From assembly GCF_024181285.1 (NCBI RefSeq), contig NZ_CP051201.1:434001-498000 (forward strand): 64,000 nt of DNA, given 5' to 3'. The notes below the pieces were generated by a model. That model did no database searches, was not told the DNA's origin, and saw only the letters and a list, made by a program, of their open reading frames with translations. This DNA is from Treponema sp. OMZ 790. Lineage in GTDB: Bacteria > Spirochaetota > Spirochaetia > Treponematales > Treponemataceae. Of the stretch, positions 29,291 to 39,455 are shown piece after piece; within the stretch, counting starts at the first letter, position 1; every line of letters begins with the position of its first letter. Position numbers and translations under genes: made by a program.

Positions 29291-30642
29291 ATCCTATGCG
29301 CTATCCTGTTTCAAAAAAAATGAGTGAAATTGCCGATATCTTCTTTAGTGCCGGTTTTTCGGCCTACCTTGTGGGCGGAGCCGTGAGGGATTGGGTTTTA
29401 GGAAAGCCGTGCAAGGATTACGATATAGCGACCGATGCCGAACCCAAGGAGGTGCAGGCCCTTTTCCGCAAGACAATTCCGACGGGGATAGAGCACGGCA
29501 CAATCACGATTCTGTATAAGGGCGAAAAAATAGAATGTACCACCTTCCGCTGCGAAGCCGATTATTCGGACGGCCGGAGGCCGGACAGTATCAGCTATGT
29601 GCGCTCCATCGAAGAGGATTTAAGTCGCAGAGATTTTACGATGAATGCGATAGCCGTTTCTTTAAAGGACGGCTCCATAGTTGATCCATTTGAGGGAGTC
29701 AAAGCGATAAAAGCAAAGACTATTAAAACCGTAGGAGCTCCCCTTGACCGCTTTGGCGAAGACGGTCTAAGGCCTATCAGGGCAATCCGTTTTGCCTCTC
29801 AGCTGGGATTTAAAATAGAAGAAGAAACCTTAAAGGCGATTCCTCTAAGTATTGAGGTTTGCAAAAAAGTTTCGATAGAAAGGTTTCGGGACGAATTCGT
29901 AAAAATGCTTTTAAGCGGGCATCCTATAATTTCTTTGAAACTCTTGGAAGATACCGGGCTTTTAAAGGCCTTTTTGCCTGAGCTTGCAGCCTGCCGCGGG
30001 GTAGAGCAAAAGGGGTTGCACGCCTTCGATGTGCTTGACCACAGTTTTTTAAGCTGCGATGCCGCTCCGCAAGATAATCTTATTGTGCGTTTGGCTGCCC
30101 TCTTCCACGATATAGGGAAGGTGAGCACGAGGGAAAAAAATGAGTACGGCGACTACATCTTTTATAAGCACGAGATAGAATCGGAAAGACTCGTCAAAAA
30201 AATCATGCAGCGTCTAAAATTTTCTAATAAGGAAATTGAAGAGGTTTGTCACCTCGTGGGGCTTCACATGTTCCATTATACCGAAGATTGGAGCGATGCT
30301 GCCGTCCGCCGATTTATCGTAAGAGCCGGGGTAGAAAATATTCCGAACCTCTTCGATTTGAGGCATGCCGACGGTTTCGGAATGACGGGAAGGGCTCCCG
30401 ATTTGAGCAATTTGGTTTCTTTTAAAAAACGGCTTGAAAAGGTTATAGCCGAAGACTCTGCCCTCAGCCTAAAAGACTTGGCTGTAGGCGGCCTGGATTT
30501 AATGGAAATTGGAATTAAGGCAGGGCCTAAACTCGGCATAATTTTGCAAAAGCTCTTTGAAGCTGTACTCGAAGATCCTTCACAAAATACCAAGGATCGG
30601 CTTTTAAAAATTGCGGAGGCAATAAACGCAAATTTGAGCTAA
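29287..30642 (+). CDS. cca: CCA tRNA nucleotidyltransferase / poly(A) polymerase family with HD domain
   Basis: Class II nucleotidyltransferase of about 450 residues that adds or repairs the CCA end of tRNA, or adds A-tails; sequence alone does not settle which. Visible: GGAVRDWVLGKPCKDYDIAT (catalytic Asp pair), RRDFTMNAIA, the basic RFGEDGLRPIRAIRFA segment, and an HD-type domain (LAALFHDIGKV, with a later His in HLVGLHMFHY). The GTG at 29287 overlaps the stop of the previous gene in a GTGA arrangement; the ATG at 29296 is an equally possible start. A single such gene in this window fits a dedicated CCA-adding role. Confidence 0.88.
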   Translation: MNPMRYPVSKKMSEIADIFFSAGFSAYLVGGAVRDWVLGKPCKDYDIATDAEPKEVQALFRKTIPTGIEHGTITILYKGEKIECTTFRCEADYSDGRRPDSISYVRSIEEDLSRRDFTMNAIAVSLKDGSIVDPFEGVKAIKAKTIKTVGAPLDRFGEDGLRPIRAIRFASQLGFKIEEETLKAIPLSIEVCKKVSIERFRDEFVKMLLSGHPIISLKLLEDTGLLKAFLPELAACRGVEQKGLHAFDVLDHSFLSCDAAPQDNLIVRLAALFHDIGKVSTREKNEYGDYIFYKHEIESERLVKKIMQRLKFSNKEIEEVCHLVGLHMFHYTEDWSDAAVRRFIVRAGVENIPNLFDLRHADGFGMTGRAPDLSNLVSFKKRLEKVIAEDSALSLKDLAVGGLDLMEIGIKAGPKLGIILQKLFEAVLEDPSQNTKDRLLKIAEAINANLS

Positions 30643-30680
30643 ATTATTGATACAATATAAAAAATATGATAGGCTAAGCT

Positions 30681-31613
30681 ATGTTTGTAAAATTAGATGC
30701 GGAATTAACCCCGATTGATCCTCGGACAGAAAAAATAACGGGCCCTGTTGCAGGCTACATAAAATTTAAGGAACTTATCGAGCTGCAAAGCCTTTTAGAC
30801 CTCGACCCTCTCTTTATCGAACAGTGCAGCGATTTTTCCCAGCAAAACACCCTCGGCGTTTGGGAAGACTACAGTTTCGGCGTTATAAACATAGTCGAAA
30901 TGGAAAACATTTTTAAAGACCGCGACACTATAGGCCTTTATATATCAAAGAATCTTTTTTTGGCTATAGAAATTATAGACAAGGACTATTCCACTCAAAA
31001 AGCCTTTGAAACAGCCTTACAGCAAACTATAGCCCGTGAAAGAAACATTCCGCGTATTCTTAACCGCTTTTTTAAAGAGCTCATCAAGTCCCATGCAGGT
31101 GTCTATCACCGTTTTAGAAAAAAAATAGCGGAACTTGAAATGCGTGTTTGGGAAAAGATTGAAGAAGACAGCCACTTTGAATCTGAGCTTTCTAATATAA
31201 ACAACGAGCTTTTGACCTTATTTAGTTATTACGATCAGCTGGAAGATTTTTGCCAAGAGTTGGCCGAAAACGAAAACGATATTTTTACCGAAGAAGAGCT
31301 GACAATTATAAATCTTCTTTCAAAAAGGGTAGAGCGTTACGGAGCAAATATCCGTATTTTGAGGGAGTATTCAAATCAGCTGCGGGAGTCCTATCAAGCC
31401 CAGCTGGACTTGCACCTAAATAAGATTATGAAAATTTTTACGGTTGTAACTACAATCTTTCTTCCCCTTACTCTTGTAGTAGGCTGGTACGGTATGAACT
31501 TTACCCACATGCCCGAACTGTCGTGGAAGTACGGCTATCTTTCCGTAATAATATTGAGTGTTGTAATTGTTGTTTTAGGATTAGCTTGGTTTAAAAAGAA
31601 AAAACTGATATAA
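30681..31613 (+). CDS. corA: CorA-family divalent cation (Mg2+/Co2+) transporter
   Basis: 310-residue inner-membrane ion channel of the CorA family. A long soluble N-terminal part (1-245, with the extended helix that lines the pore) leads to two C-terminal membrane segments, with the diagnostic GMN in VVGWYGMNFTHMPELSW between them and a lysine-rich tail KKKKLI. The family forms a pentamer and imports Mg2+. It follows cca after 38 bp; a TATGAT box 10 nt before the ATG without a good -35 leaves the promoter unclear. Confidence 0.93.
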   Translation: MFVKLDAELTPIDPRTEKITGPVAGYIKFKELIELQSLLDLDPLFIEQCSDFSQQNTLGVWEDYSFGVINIVEMENIFKDRDTIGLYISKNLFLAIEIIDKDYSTQKAFETALQQTIARERNIPRILNRFFKELIKSHAGVYHRFRKKIAELEMRVWEKIEEDSHFESELSNINNELLTLFSYYDQLEDFCQELAENENDIFTEEELTIINLLSKRVERYGANIRILREYSNQLRESYQAQLDLHLNKIMKIFTVVTTIFLPLTLVVGWYGMNFTHMPELSWKYGYLSVIILSVVIVVLGLAWFKKKKLI

Positions 31614-31643
31614 AAATCCTTAATTGAGGGCTTAGTTTACTCT

Positions 31644-33197
31644 TCAATTTAAAATATCCCTAAAGCAGTCCTTATCATAAAAGTTGGCTTCATCGGGGCT
31701 GTGGTCATCATACCAAATTTGAGCGTAAAAGGGCGATTTTTTTGCCTGCTCGTCAAAATTCCATGGAGGACATGCACATTCGGGGCACCAGTGGCCGGTT
31801 TTTAAAACAAGAAAGGGGCTTGCCTTAAACTTGTGTCCGCAGGCACACTGCCACTCAAGTGGAGTGTAAAGGTCTCCTTCTTTCATCTCGGTGCTTAAAC
31901 ATTCGCCTCCTCTAAAGCGGGCAGCCTCCCTGACATCGATTATTCCGAGTTCGCTTTCTTTTTTTGATTCATCATAGCCGTGACTAAGCAAAAAAGATGA
32001 AGCCTTGCTTTCTTCTTTTAATTCGTCATAGTTTAGTTTTTTGCCTGTTTCGGGATTTTTGTTTTCACATAAGAGCTTGTAGTCTTCCCAGTTTTGAGGG
32101 ATTTTCTCAAAGCTCTCTTTTGAGCCGAAAAAAGCCCTTATTCTTCCTTCAAAATTATGTTTAACCCAATAAAGAGGGGCGTTGCTCGTCTTTAAAAGAG
32201 GTTCTATGGCAAATTTTCTAATAAGGCGGGGAAAGTGTTTTCCCAGCTTAAAATACCAAAACTTTTTATCGAGCTTTTTAAAAAAGTCTTCAAAGCCTTC
32301 ATATTGAAAGTCAAGATAATCGTTTAAAACGCGTGAATCATAGAACCAGCCGCAGTGAAAGTTTCGGGCTGCGTTCCAATGCGGCTTAAAAACATCCTTT
32401 GCAGATCGGCCCATGAGCTTAAAGCCCCTGTCGAGAGTTTCGTAACCTGTTACGCGGGCTTCTTTTCCGTTTCCTATATTGTAAACCCTTCTCCAAAAAT
32501 CTTCAGGCAGGCTGCCGTCCATGTCTTTTTCGATGAGGTTTTTAAGCATGAGGCCTGAGGTGCGGGCTGTTGCCCATTCTATGGGAGTGTTCCAGCCTGT
32601 ATGGAACATGAGGCCGTCATCCATGTTTTTAAGCATGATGTCGTCGTATAAAACTCCCGACTGCCTTAAAGAAACCCAATAGCTTAGGCCCGATTCTATT
32701 ACCTCCCGCTCGGCCATAATCTTTGTAGCCCCGTAAAAGTCGAAGGCTGAAATCAAAAGCGGGTCTCCTGTTCTTATCCATGGGTGTTTAAAGGTGCGGT
32801 TTCCGTATTGGGCGACCGTTCCTATATGGATGAATTTTACCCTGCCGTTTTGGGGCAGTTTTTTTACGGCATTTATCAAATTTAAAGTGCCTAAAAAGTT
32901 GGATTTATAGCCTGCATCCGGATTGTGATCGATTACGGGTGGAATTATTGCAGCGCAATGGATTATATAATCGGCATTTTGAACGGCTTTTTCGCAGTCG
33001 GCAAAAATCGACAGGTCTCCGAAGATAGTTTTTAAGTTTTCACGGTATTTTTTTTGCAAGGATGCTGCCAAGCGGCGGTTTGCTTTTTTTTCGCGTAAAA
33101 GGATAGTTATATTATACTTACCCGTCTCGGCAATTTGTTTTAAAACTTCAGAGCCCATGGAGCCCGAAGCGCCGGTAATTAAAATCGTTTTTTTCAT
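31644..33197 (-). CDS. NAD-dependent epimerase/dehydratase (extended SDR) with C-terminal zinc ribbon
   Basis: 517 residues. The N-terminal half is an extended short-chain dehydrogenase: GASGSMGSE nucleotide loop at residues 8-16 and the catalytic pair YGATK (about 154-158), with a Thr/Ser-rich region before it. The middle (about 290-420) is not recognised. The last 90 residues carry a putative zinc ribbon, CACGHKF then CPECACPPW, an unusual addition. No substrate can be assigned. The ATG at 33197 lies 8 nt after TATACT (33211-33206) with no ribosome site, so a leaderless start is likely, although the -35 region is weak (15-16 bp spacing). Confidence 0.85.
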   Translation of the reverse strand: MKKTILITGASGSMGSEVLKQIAETGKYNITILLREKKANRRLAASLQKKYRENLKTIFGDLSIFADCEKAVQNADYIIHCAAIIPPVIDHNPDAGYKSNFLGTLNLINAVKKLPQNGRVKFIHIGTVAQYGNRTFKHPWIRTGDPLLISAFDFYGATKIMAEREVIESGLSYWVSLRQSGVLYDDIMLKNMDDGLMFHTGWNTPIEWATARTSGLMLKNLIEKDMDGSLPEDFWRRVYNIGNGKEARVTGYETLDRGFKLMGRSAKDVFKPHWNAARNFHCGWFYDSRVLNDYLDFQYEGFEDFFKKLDKKFWYFKLGKHFPRLIRKFAIEPLLKTSNAPLYWVKHNFEGRIRAFFGSKESFEKIPQNWEDYKLLCENKNPETGKKLNYDELKEESKASSFLLSHGYDESKKESELGIIDVREAARFRGGECLSTEMKEGDLYTPLEWQCACGHKFKASPFLVLKTGHWCPECACPPWNFDEQAKKSPFYAQIWYDDHSPDEANFYDKDCFRDILN

Positions 33198-33279
33198 TTG
33201 TATATAGTATAAGACTTTTTATAGTTTTGCAAGCACAGGAGAAGTGAAAATAAACAAATATATAAAAATTATTTTTAGG

Positions 33280-33308
33280 TTGACATTATTGGAGAATGTA
33301 GATAGAAT
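33280..33308 (+). promoter_or_regulatory. Strong promoter of the second chemoreceptor gene
   Basis: Consensus TTGACA (33280-33285), 17 bp, TAGAAT (33303-33308). It lies 38 bp before the start codon, with GGAGGAG in the leader. Confidence 0.75.
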
Positions 33309-33345
33309 AAATACTTATTAACTAAAAGTAATTATGGAGGAGAGT

Positions 33346-35433
33346 ATGACGATACGCTTTAAACTAACATTTTTTACATTGATGGCTGTAATTTTGGCTG
33401 TAGGTCTTTGCAGTGTTTTTAGTGTTATATCGGTGCAGGCAAAATTTGAACAAACGTTTTATCAAAATACGCAGGGCATTTTGGACTCTGCCAGTATCGA
33501 CATTGAATCGAATTTTATCAAGGGTTTTTTGTATGCACAAAATTGGTCAGAAGATTCGGAACTGATTGATTGGCTTAAAAAAGGTGAAGAAGCCGGAGAT
33601 CTTAAAACTAATGTTATGCGCAAATTTAAAAATCTTTCAGAAAGAAGTAATATCATATCGGTTTTTATTGCCAGCCTTGGCAGTAAGACCAATTATATGT
33701 CCGATGCAAATAGAGTTATACAGGTAGGGCGGTTGGATAAAAAGAATCCTTCAGATGAATGGTTTTTTACGACAATAAAATTGCAGGAAAAAACAACTTT
33801 TTTTATCAATGAAAACAAAGAAACAGGTTTAACGGGCTTGTGGATAAATTCGCAAGTTTTTGATCAAAATAGGCAAATTATGGGAATTGCAGGAATCGGT
33901 TTAGACTTAAATGCCTCAGTAAATCAATTAAAAAAGGTTCTGCCAAGTGTAAATTCCGTTTTGTGTCTCGTCGATGAAAATAAAAACATCGTTATTTCTT
34001 CTCAAGATGATGTTTTCGGTAAAAACCTATCGGATTATTTATCATCCGAAATGGGCGACGTAAAAGGATTTTCTCATATAAAAACATGGAGCGATAAAGA
34101 AAAAGGAAAAATGATTTATGCCGAAAAAAAGGCAGCAGGTAACTTCCCATATAAAATGGTTTTTATAGCTCCCATCAAAGATTTTTTACCTTCGACATTT
34201 GATATTGCAAAGGATTCTATTTTTGTAACTATCTTTGTTTTAATTTTGGTTGTAATCGGAGTCGTATTAGGAATAAGAAGAATATCCAAGCGTATAGTTA
34301 AAATGGGTAAAATATTTAAACACATTGCCCAAGGGGACTTTACCGTTAGAATGAATTATAAAAAAGACGAGCTGGGAAAGATAGGCGAATATTTAAATTC
34401 GACTGCGGAAGCCATGCAAAATTCTTTCGGCCAAATTAAGACCGAATCCGATAAGATGAATTCCGTAGGAGACGGCCTTTTTACCGAAATGCAAAAAACT
34501 GAAGATTCCGTAAACAAAATAGCCGACTCCATAGATGATCTTCATTCTAAAACCCAAGAACAAGTTGACAGCGTAACGGGAACTTCGGCTGCAATTGAAC
34601 AAATTATTGAATCAATAACAAAACTGAATTCCGAAATTGAAGTTCAATCTAAAAGTGTAAGCGAATCTTCTGCCGCTATTGAACAGATGGTAGCCAATAT
34701 TCACTCTGTTACCGAAAGCGTTAAAAAAGCCGATGATTCCATTACAAGCCTCTCGGAAGCTACGATAGATGGAAAAAATTCCTTGATTGAAGCCAATACG
34801 ATTTCTCAACAGATAGCGGAACAGTCAGGAGACCTGATTGAAGCTTCAAACGTTATCGAAAACATAGCTTCCCAAACAAATCTTCTTGCAATGAATGCCG
34901 CCATTGAAGCGGCCCATGCAGGTGAGTCAGGAAAAGGCTTTGCCGTTGTTGCCGATGAAATAAGAAAATTAGCCGAAGAGTCCAGTACTCAAGGAAAGAC
35001 CATCAGCGCAACTTTAAAAACAATCACCACCGAAATCGAGCTTCTTGCTAAGGCTGCAAATTTAGCTGTCGAAAAATTCACCGCTATTTCTTTTCATGCT
35101 GATGAAGTGAAAGAATCTGCATCATTGGTAAGCTCTGCTATGGTAGAACAATCTAACGCCGGCACGGATGTTTTGACATCGATGCAAAAAATAAATGAAG
35201 TTACGGTTGCCGTAAAACGCGGTTCTGATGAAATGCTTGAGGGTAGTAAAAAAGTAACATCTGAAACCGAAAATCTTGATAAGATAACTCAAAATGTTCA
35301 AAGTCAAATGGACGAAATAGCTTCAGGCTTTGTGCAGATAAGTTCTGCTGTTTACGAGGTAAGATCGTTTACCGAAAAGAACAAGGAGAGTATCGACAAT
35401 CTTTTAAAAGAAGTTGATAAGTATAAGGTATAA
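33346..35433 (+). CDS. Methyl-accepting chemotaxis protein
   Basis: 695-residue inner-membrane chemoreceptor. Order: membrane segment (about 8-28), periplasmic sensor of Cache type (about 30-275, [17 protein letters not shown]), second membrane segment (about 283-305), HAMP, then the signalling helices with tip [20 protein letters not shown]. The start is the ATG at 33346: GGAGGAG sits 4 nt before it, whereas an in-frame ATG at 33334 would include that site. It shares its signalling domain and a stretch such as [18 protein letters not shown] with the receptor at 2483-4585, so the two probably report to the same kinase array. The ligand is unknown. Confidence 0.95.
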   Translation: MTIRFKLTFFTLMAVILAVGLCSVFSVISVQAKFEQTFYQNTQGILDSASIDIESNFIKGFLYAQNWSEDSELIDWLKKGEEAGDLKTNVMRKFKNLSERSNIISVFIASLGSKTNYMSDANRVIQVGRLDKKNPSDEWFFTTIKLQEKTTFFINENKETGLTGLWINSQVFDQNRQIMGIAGIGLDLNASVNQLKKVLPSVNSVLCLVDENKNIVISSQDDVFGKNLSDYLSSEMGDVKGFSHIKTWSDKEKGKMIYAEKKAAGNFPYKMVFIAPIKDFLPSTFDIAKDSIFVTIFVLILVVIGVVLGIRRISKRIVKMGKIFKHIAQGDFTVRMNYKKDELGKIGEYLNSTAEAMQNSFGQIKTESDKMNSVGDGLFTEMQKTEDSVNKIADSIDDLHSKTQEQVDSVTGTSAAIEQIIESITKLNSEIEVQSKSVSESSAAIEQMVANIHSVTESVKKADDSITSLSEATIDGKNSLIEANTISQQIAEQSGDLIEASNVIENIASQTNLLAMNAAIEAAHAGESGKGFAVVADEIRKLAEESSTQGKTISATLKTITTEIELLAKAANLAVEKFTAISFHADEVKESASLVSSAMVEQSNAGTDVLTSMQKINEVTVAVKRGSDEMLEGSKKVTSETENLDKITQNVQSQMDEIASGFVQISSAVYEVRSFTEKNKESIDNLLKEVDKYKV

Positions 35434-35443
35434 TTCGCCCCAC

Positions 35444-35472
35444 TTGAAACAAAAGAGAAAAAAGGCTATAAT
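35444..35472 (+). promoter_or_regulatory. ribF promoter
   Basis: TTGAAA (35444-35449), 17 bp, TATAAT (35467-35472). The ATG at 35486 is 13 nt after the -10 box, giving a leader of about 7 nt and no room for a ribosome site. Confidence 0.7.
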
Positions 35473-35485
35473 CCTATCTGTAGTA

Positions 35486-36334
35486 ATGGATGAGTTTAAG
35501 ATAATTTCGTGGGAGGAGCTTGTTGAATCGGGCTCGCATGTTTTCCCCGAAGGAAAAGAAACAGCGATTAGTGTGGGCGGTTTTGACGGTCCCCACAAAG
35601 GCCATGATAAACTTTTAAGACGGGTTTTGGGCTATGCAGCCGAAAATGCTCTTATTCCGGGGCTTGTTACTTTTTTCCGTTCTCCGGCAGCAGTTAAAAA
35701 TAAACCTTACTCCGGGGATGTTTCATCATTAAGGCTTAGATTAAAAAAGTTTCAAGAATTAGGTTTTCATTTCATTGTACTTATTGACTTTTCCGCAGGA
35801 TTTGCTAAAATAGAGGGAACTGTGTTCTTTGATATTATTATAAAGACTATCCGTATGAAGTATTTGGCTGTAGGCAGCGACTTTTTATGCGGATATCGCC
35901 GGGGATTGGGGGCGGAAGATTTAAAAAAAATAGCCCCTCAGAAAGGCTTTTGCTTTGATTCCATTGATCCCGTAAATGTAAACGGCTCCGTTAAGGTCAG
36001 CTCAAGCGCTATCAGGACGGCTGTAGGTTTAGGGGATTTTTCCCTTGCAAAAGATCTTTTAGGTTATCCTTTTTTATTTGATTTCATAAGTTTGCCGTGG
36101 GAGGTAAAGGACAAGAATAATATTTTTGCTCCTAAAGCATACATAACGCAGATTCTTCCGCAAAGCGGAAAGTATAGGGTCTTGATAAAAAAAGTCGACG
36201 GACAAAAACAAGAAGCTCATTGTTTCATAAGTGAAGAGGGATTGCTCTTGTGTTTTACCGAAAAGACTTCAAAAGCTTTTGACTTAAAAGACCTTGATAA
36301 TTTTGACACCATAGAGTTTATTTGTAAGGAGTAG
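35486..36334 (+). CDS. ribF: FAD synthetase-like protein (RibF N-terminal domain)
   Basis: 282-residue protein with the nucleotidyltransferase domain that makes FAD from FMN and ATP: GGFDGPHKGHDKLL near residue 33 (the HxGH site) and KVSSSAIR near residue 172. Typical RibF is about 310 residues and bifunctional, with a C-terminal riboflavin kinase domain marked by GRxLGFPTAN; I cannot find that motif here, and the last 90 residues look diverged. It may therefore lack kinase activity. The ATG at 35486 is chosen because the promoter at 35444-35472 lies inside the longer frame. rpsO starts 3 bp after the stop. Confidence 0.82.
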   Translation: MDEFKIISWEELVESGSHVFPEGKETAISVGGFDGPHKGHDKLLRRVLGYAAENALIPGLVTFFRSPAAVKNKPYSGDVSSLRLRLKKFQELGFHFIVLIDFSAGFAKIEGTVFFDIIIKTIRMKYLAVGSDFLCGYRRGLGAEDLKKIAPQKGFCFDSIDPVNVNGSVKVSSSAIRTAVGLGDFSLAKDLLGYPFLFDFISLPWEVKDKNNIFAPKAYITQILPQSGKYRVLIKKVDGQKQEAHCFISEEGLLLCFTEKTSKAFDLKDLDNFDTIEFICKE

Positions 36335-36337
36335 GTA

Positions 36338-36607
36338 ATGGCAGTTACTAAAGAACAAAAGGCATCGATTGTAAAGAAATTCGGTGCAAGCGAAAAAGAC
36401 ACAGGTGATGTAAAGGTGCAGATTGCCCTATTGACCGAAAAAATCAACCAGTTGACAAACCACTGCAAAGAGCATCCGAAAGATGCCGGCAGCCGACGCG
36501 GTTTGATCAGCATGGTAGGTCACAGGCGCAGCTTGCTTAAATACTATCGCCGAACAGACATTGAAGGTTATAGAACAATTCTTAAAGAACTTAACCTTAG
36601 AAAGTAG
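36338..36607 (+). CDS. rpsO: Ribosomal protein S15
   Basis: 89-residue small-subunit protein that binds 16S rRNA early in assembly. The sequence is typical, with [19 protein letters not shown] and the conserved [25 protein letters not shown] overlaps the ribF stop. The order ribF-rpsO-pnp matches my memory of T. pallidum, and rpsO-pnp is a classic pair in many bacteria. A 212-bp hairpin-rich spacer separates it from pnp. Confidence 0.98.
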   Translation: MAVTKEQKASIVKKFGASEKDTGDVKVQIALLTEKINQLTNHCKEHPKDAGSRRGLISMVGHRRSLLKYYRRTDIEGYRTILKELNLRK

Positions 36608-36616
36608 TTTGATAAG

Positions 36617-36787
36617 GTACAAGGGCAGTTTGTCTGATGACTTTTCCTTGTACATGGTAAGCTCTAAAAACTTTGTTAGATTTTTAGAGCTTACCGACGA
36701 GTTTTTCATGAGCTCATAATCTGTTGACTTATGAAAAACATCGCAAAATATCTAAGGAAACCCTCTAAAAACTTCAGTTTTTAGAGG
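36617..36787 (+). promoter_or_regulatory. Structured rpsO-pnp spacer with four hairpins
   Basis: Four stems lie in series: 36617-36624 with 36646-36653 (8 bp); 36656-36670 with 36681-36695 (15 bp, perfect); 36701-36712 with 36728-36739 (12 bp with one G-U); and 36762-36773 with 36776-36787 (12 bp, perfect). The second left arm (CTCTAAAAAC) could instead pair with the fourth right arm (GTTTTTAGAG), giving an alternative fold. In E. coli the same spacer is cut by RNase III and used for pnp autoregulation. Confidence 0.65.
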
Positions 36788-36819
36788 CCGTACTTGTAAT
36801 TTTAACAAAAGAGAAGAAC

Positions 36820-38916
36820 ATGAAAAAAAGAGTAACTTATAAGATCGGCGAACATGATTTAATTTTAGAAACCGGTTATTTGGCAAAACAAGCCAACGGT
36901 TCTATTTATGCGGAATATGCCGGTTCCGCAATTTTAGCTACAATCTGTGCCTCGGGACAGGCTCAGGAAGGTTTAGACTATGTCCCCCTAACGGTTGACT
37001 ATAACGAAAAATATTATGCAGCCGGAAAAATCCCCGGCGGCTTTATAAAGAGGGAGGGTAGACCCAAGGACAAAGAAATCCTTGTATCCCGCCTTATAGA
37101 CAGGCCCATGCGCCCCTTGTTTAAAAAAGAATTCGGAAGAGAGATTCAGCTGGTTCCGACCTGCATTTCTACCGATATGATAAATCCGCCTGACATCCTT
37201 GCAGTTATTGCAAGCTCTGCGGCTGTTCATATTTCGGACATCCCCTTTGACGGCCCTGTTGCAGCTGCACGTGTTGCCTATAAAAACGGCGAATACATTA
37301 TAAACCCGACCTTTAGCCAAATTGAAACTGCCGATATGGAAATTGTAGTTGCCGGAACAAAGGAAGGCATTACCATGGTCGAAGGCGGCGCCAACGAGGT
37401 TTCAGAAGAGGTTATGCTCACAGCCTTGGAAAAGGCCCATGAAATGATCAAGGCCCTTTGCAAGATGCAGGAAGACTTGCGCGAACTTGCAGGGAAAGAA
37501 AAACTTCCACTCGTTCCCCTCGAAGCTGAGCTTGAAAACAAACAGGCCATTTATGACGAAGCCTTCCCCCGCTTAAGCAAAACCCTCTATCTTTCCACAA
37601 AGATGGAGCGTCGCGAAGAATCGGACAAGGTAAAAAAAGAATTGGCCGAAAAATATGCCGAACAGCTTGAAGACGAAATTCAGCTTAAACTTTTTAACGC
37701 CCTCTTCGAAGAGATGGAATATAATATTTTAAGAACAAACATCTTGGACAAGGGCTTGCGCGTTGACGGAAGAGGAACTAAGGACATCCGTCCCATAACC
37801 TGCGAAATCGGAGTTCTTCCCCGTCCCCACGGCTCGGCAGTCTTTACTCGAGGCGAAACCCAGTCCTTGGGTGTCGTAACAATCGGAACGGTTTTTGATG
37901 AGCAAATATACGACGATATCGAAGGCGACAGAAGAGAAAACTTTATCCTTCACTATAACTTCCCGCCCTTCTCGGTAGGAGAGGTAGGAAGGCTCGGAAC
38001 AGGAAGAAGAGAAATCGGACACGGCAACCTTGCCCACCGCTCCCTATATCCGATGGTTCCCGAAAGGGAAAAATTCCCCTATACTGTACGTGTAGTTTCT
38101 GAGGTTTTGGAATCGAACGGATCTTCTTCGATGGCTACCGTATGTTCGGGAACCCTCTCCATGCTTCATGCTGGCGTTCCCATGAAAAAACCCGTTGCAG
38201 GTATTGCCATGGGCCTTATCACCGAGGGAAACGACCGCTACGCCATTCTTTCCGACATTCTCGGAGAAGAAGACCACCTAGGCGACATGGACTTTAAGGT
38301 CGCAGGTACGGCTGACGGAATTACGGGCTTCCAGATGGACATAAAGATTGCAGGTGTTTCTCCTGAAATTATGAAAAATGCCCTTGCTCAAGCCAAAGAA
38401 GGCCGAATGCACATTCTCGGAATCATGAATCAGTGTATTTCAGCTCCCAATGCAGAGCTTTCCCAATATGCTCCAAGGGTTGAGATGATGACCATCCCCG
38501 AAGACAAGATCGGCGCTTTAATCGGCCCCGGCGGAAAGAACGTAAAAGCTATTTCCGATAAGTATAACGTAACAATCAATACCGAAAATGACGGAACAGT
38601 AACCATTTACGGCAAGGACGGAACTTCGGATCTTAAGGGTGCAAAGCTCATCGTCAAGGGTATTACAAGCGATCCCGAAGTCGGAATGATCTATGATGGA
38701 ACCGTAAAAAAGATTATGGACTTCGGAGCCTTCGTCGAAATCCTTCCCGGAAAAGAAGGACTTTGCCATATTTCGAAGCTTTCACGTTCCAGAGTAGAAA
38801 AGGTCTCGGATGTGCTTAAAGAAGGACAAGAAATCCCTGTCACGCTTTTGGAAATCGACAAACTCGGAAGGCTCAACCTTTCTTATGTTGATGCTCTTGA
38901 GGAGCGTTCCAAATAA
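36820..38916 (+). CDS. pnp: Polyribonucleotide nucleotidyltransferase (PNPase)
   Basis: 698-residue 3'-5' phosphorolytic exoribonuclease that works as a trimer in RNA turnover. In order: first RNase PH domain ([22 protein letters not shown]), linker, catalytic second RNase PH domain ([35 protein letters not shown], and the metal site [10 protein letters not shown]), KH domain ([17 protein letters not shown]) and S1 domain ([18 protein letters not shown]). The start ATG at 36820 has GAGAAG upstream. The structured spacer before it is a likely control region. Confidence 0.98.
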   Translation: MKKRVTYKIGEHDLILETGYLAKQANGSIYAEYAGSAILATICASGQAQEGLDYVPLTVDYNEKYYAAGKIPGGFIKREGRPKDKEILVSRLIDRPMRPLFKKEFGREIQLVPTCISTDMINPPDILAVIASSAAVHISDIPFDGPVAAARVAYKNGEYIINPTFSQIETADMEIVVAGTKEGITMVEGGANEVSEEVMLTALEKAHEMIKALCKMQEDLRELAGKEKLPLVPLEAELENKQAIYDEAFPRLSKTLYLSTKMERREESDKVKKELAEKYAEQLEDEIQLKLFNALFEEMEYNILRTNILDKGLRVDGRGTKDIRPITCEIGVLPRPHGSAVFTRGETQSLGVVTIGTVFDEQIYDDIEGDRRENFILHYNFPPFSVGEVGRLGTGRREIGHGNLAHRSLYPMVPEREKFPYTVRVVSEVLESNGSSSMATVCSGTLSMLHAGVPMKKPVAGIAMGLITEGNDRYAILSDILGEEDHLGDMDFKVAGTADGITGFQMDIKIAGVSPEIMKNALAQAKEGRMHILGIMNQCISAPNAELSQYAPRVEMMTIPEDKIGALIGPGGKNVKAISDKYNVTINTENDGTVTIYGKDGTSDLKGAKLIVKGITSDPEVGMIYDGTVKKIMDFGAFVEILPGKEGLCHISKLSRSRVEKVSDVLKEGQEIPVTLLEIDKLGRLNLSYVDALEERSK

Positions 38917-38947
38917 GAACAAGCGGTAACTGACCCGTGAACTAAAA

Positions 38948-38970
38948 CTTGCGGGCTTTAAGCTCGCAAG
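38948..38970 (+). terminator. Hairpin between pnp and dut
   Basis: CTTGCGGGCT pairs with AGCTCGCAAG (10 bp, one G-U) around TTA. The sequence after it is A-rich, not T-rich, so it may be a processing or weak termination site. Confidence 0.4.
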
Positions 38971-39001
38971 CAAAATATCTTAAAATGGGGAGAAAAGATA
39001 G

Positions 39002-39436
39002 GTGGAAGTTTTTACAAAATTAAAAGATGGGGCAGTTTTACCCGAATACAAAACGAGCGGATCTGCAGGAGCGGATTTGCGAGCCCTTATCGAAGAACCC
39101 ATTATCTTAAAACCCATGCAAAGATGCTTAATTCCTACAGGTCTTTCGGTTGAACTGCCTAAAGGAATTGAGCTTCAAGTGAGGCCGCGTTCCGGGCTTG
39201 CTCTAAAATACGGTGTTACCGTCCTAAACACTCCCGGTACGGTAGACTCGGACTACAGGGGAGAATTAGCCGTGCTTTTAATCAATTTCGGCGCTGAAGA
39301 TTTTAAGATAGAAAACGGAGACCGCATTGCACAGGCCGTTATTGCTCAAGCCATTCAAGCGGATTTTGTTCAAAAAGATGAATTATCCAATACGGAGCGC
39401 GGAGCAGGGGGGTACGGCTCTACGGGAATAGCATGA
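39002..39436 (+). CDS. dut: Deoxyuridine triphosphatase (dUTPase)
   Basis: 144-residue enzyme that hydrolyses dUTP to dUMP, keeping uracil out of DNA. The conserved trimeric-dUTPase motifs are visible in order: [47 protein letters not shown], and the C-terminal [11 protein letters not shown]. The start is a GTG at 39002 with GGGGAG upstream. lptF-like begins 19 bp after the stop, so the gene joins the pnp-dut-lptF-lptG block. Confidence 0.97.
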   Translation: MEVFTKLKDGAVLPEYKTSGSAGADLRALIEEPIILKPMQRCLIPTGLSVELPKGIELQVRPRSGLALKYGVTVLNTPGTVDSDYRGELAVLLINFGAEDFKIENGDRIAQAVIAQAIQADFVQKDELSNTERGAGGYGSTGIA

Positions 39437-39455
39437 TTAAAAAGAGCTTAAGCTT

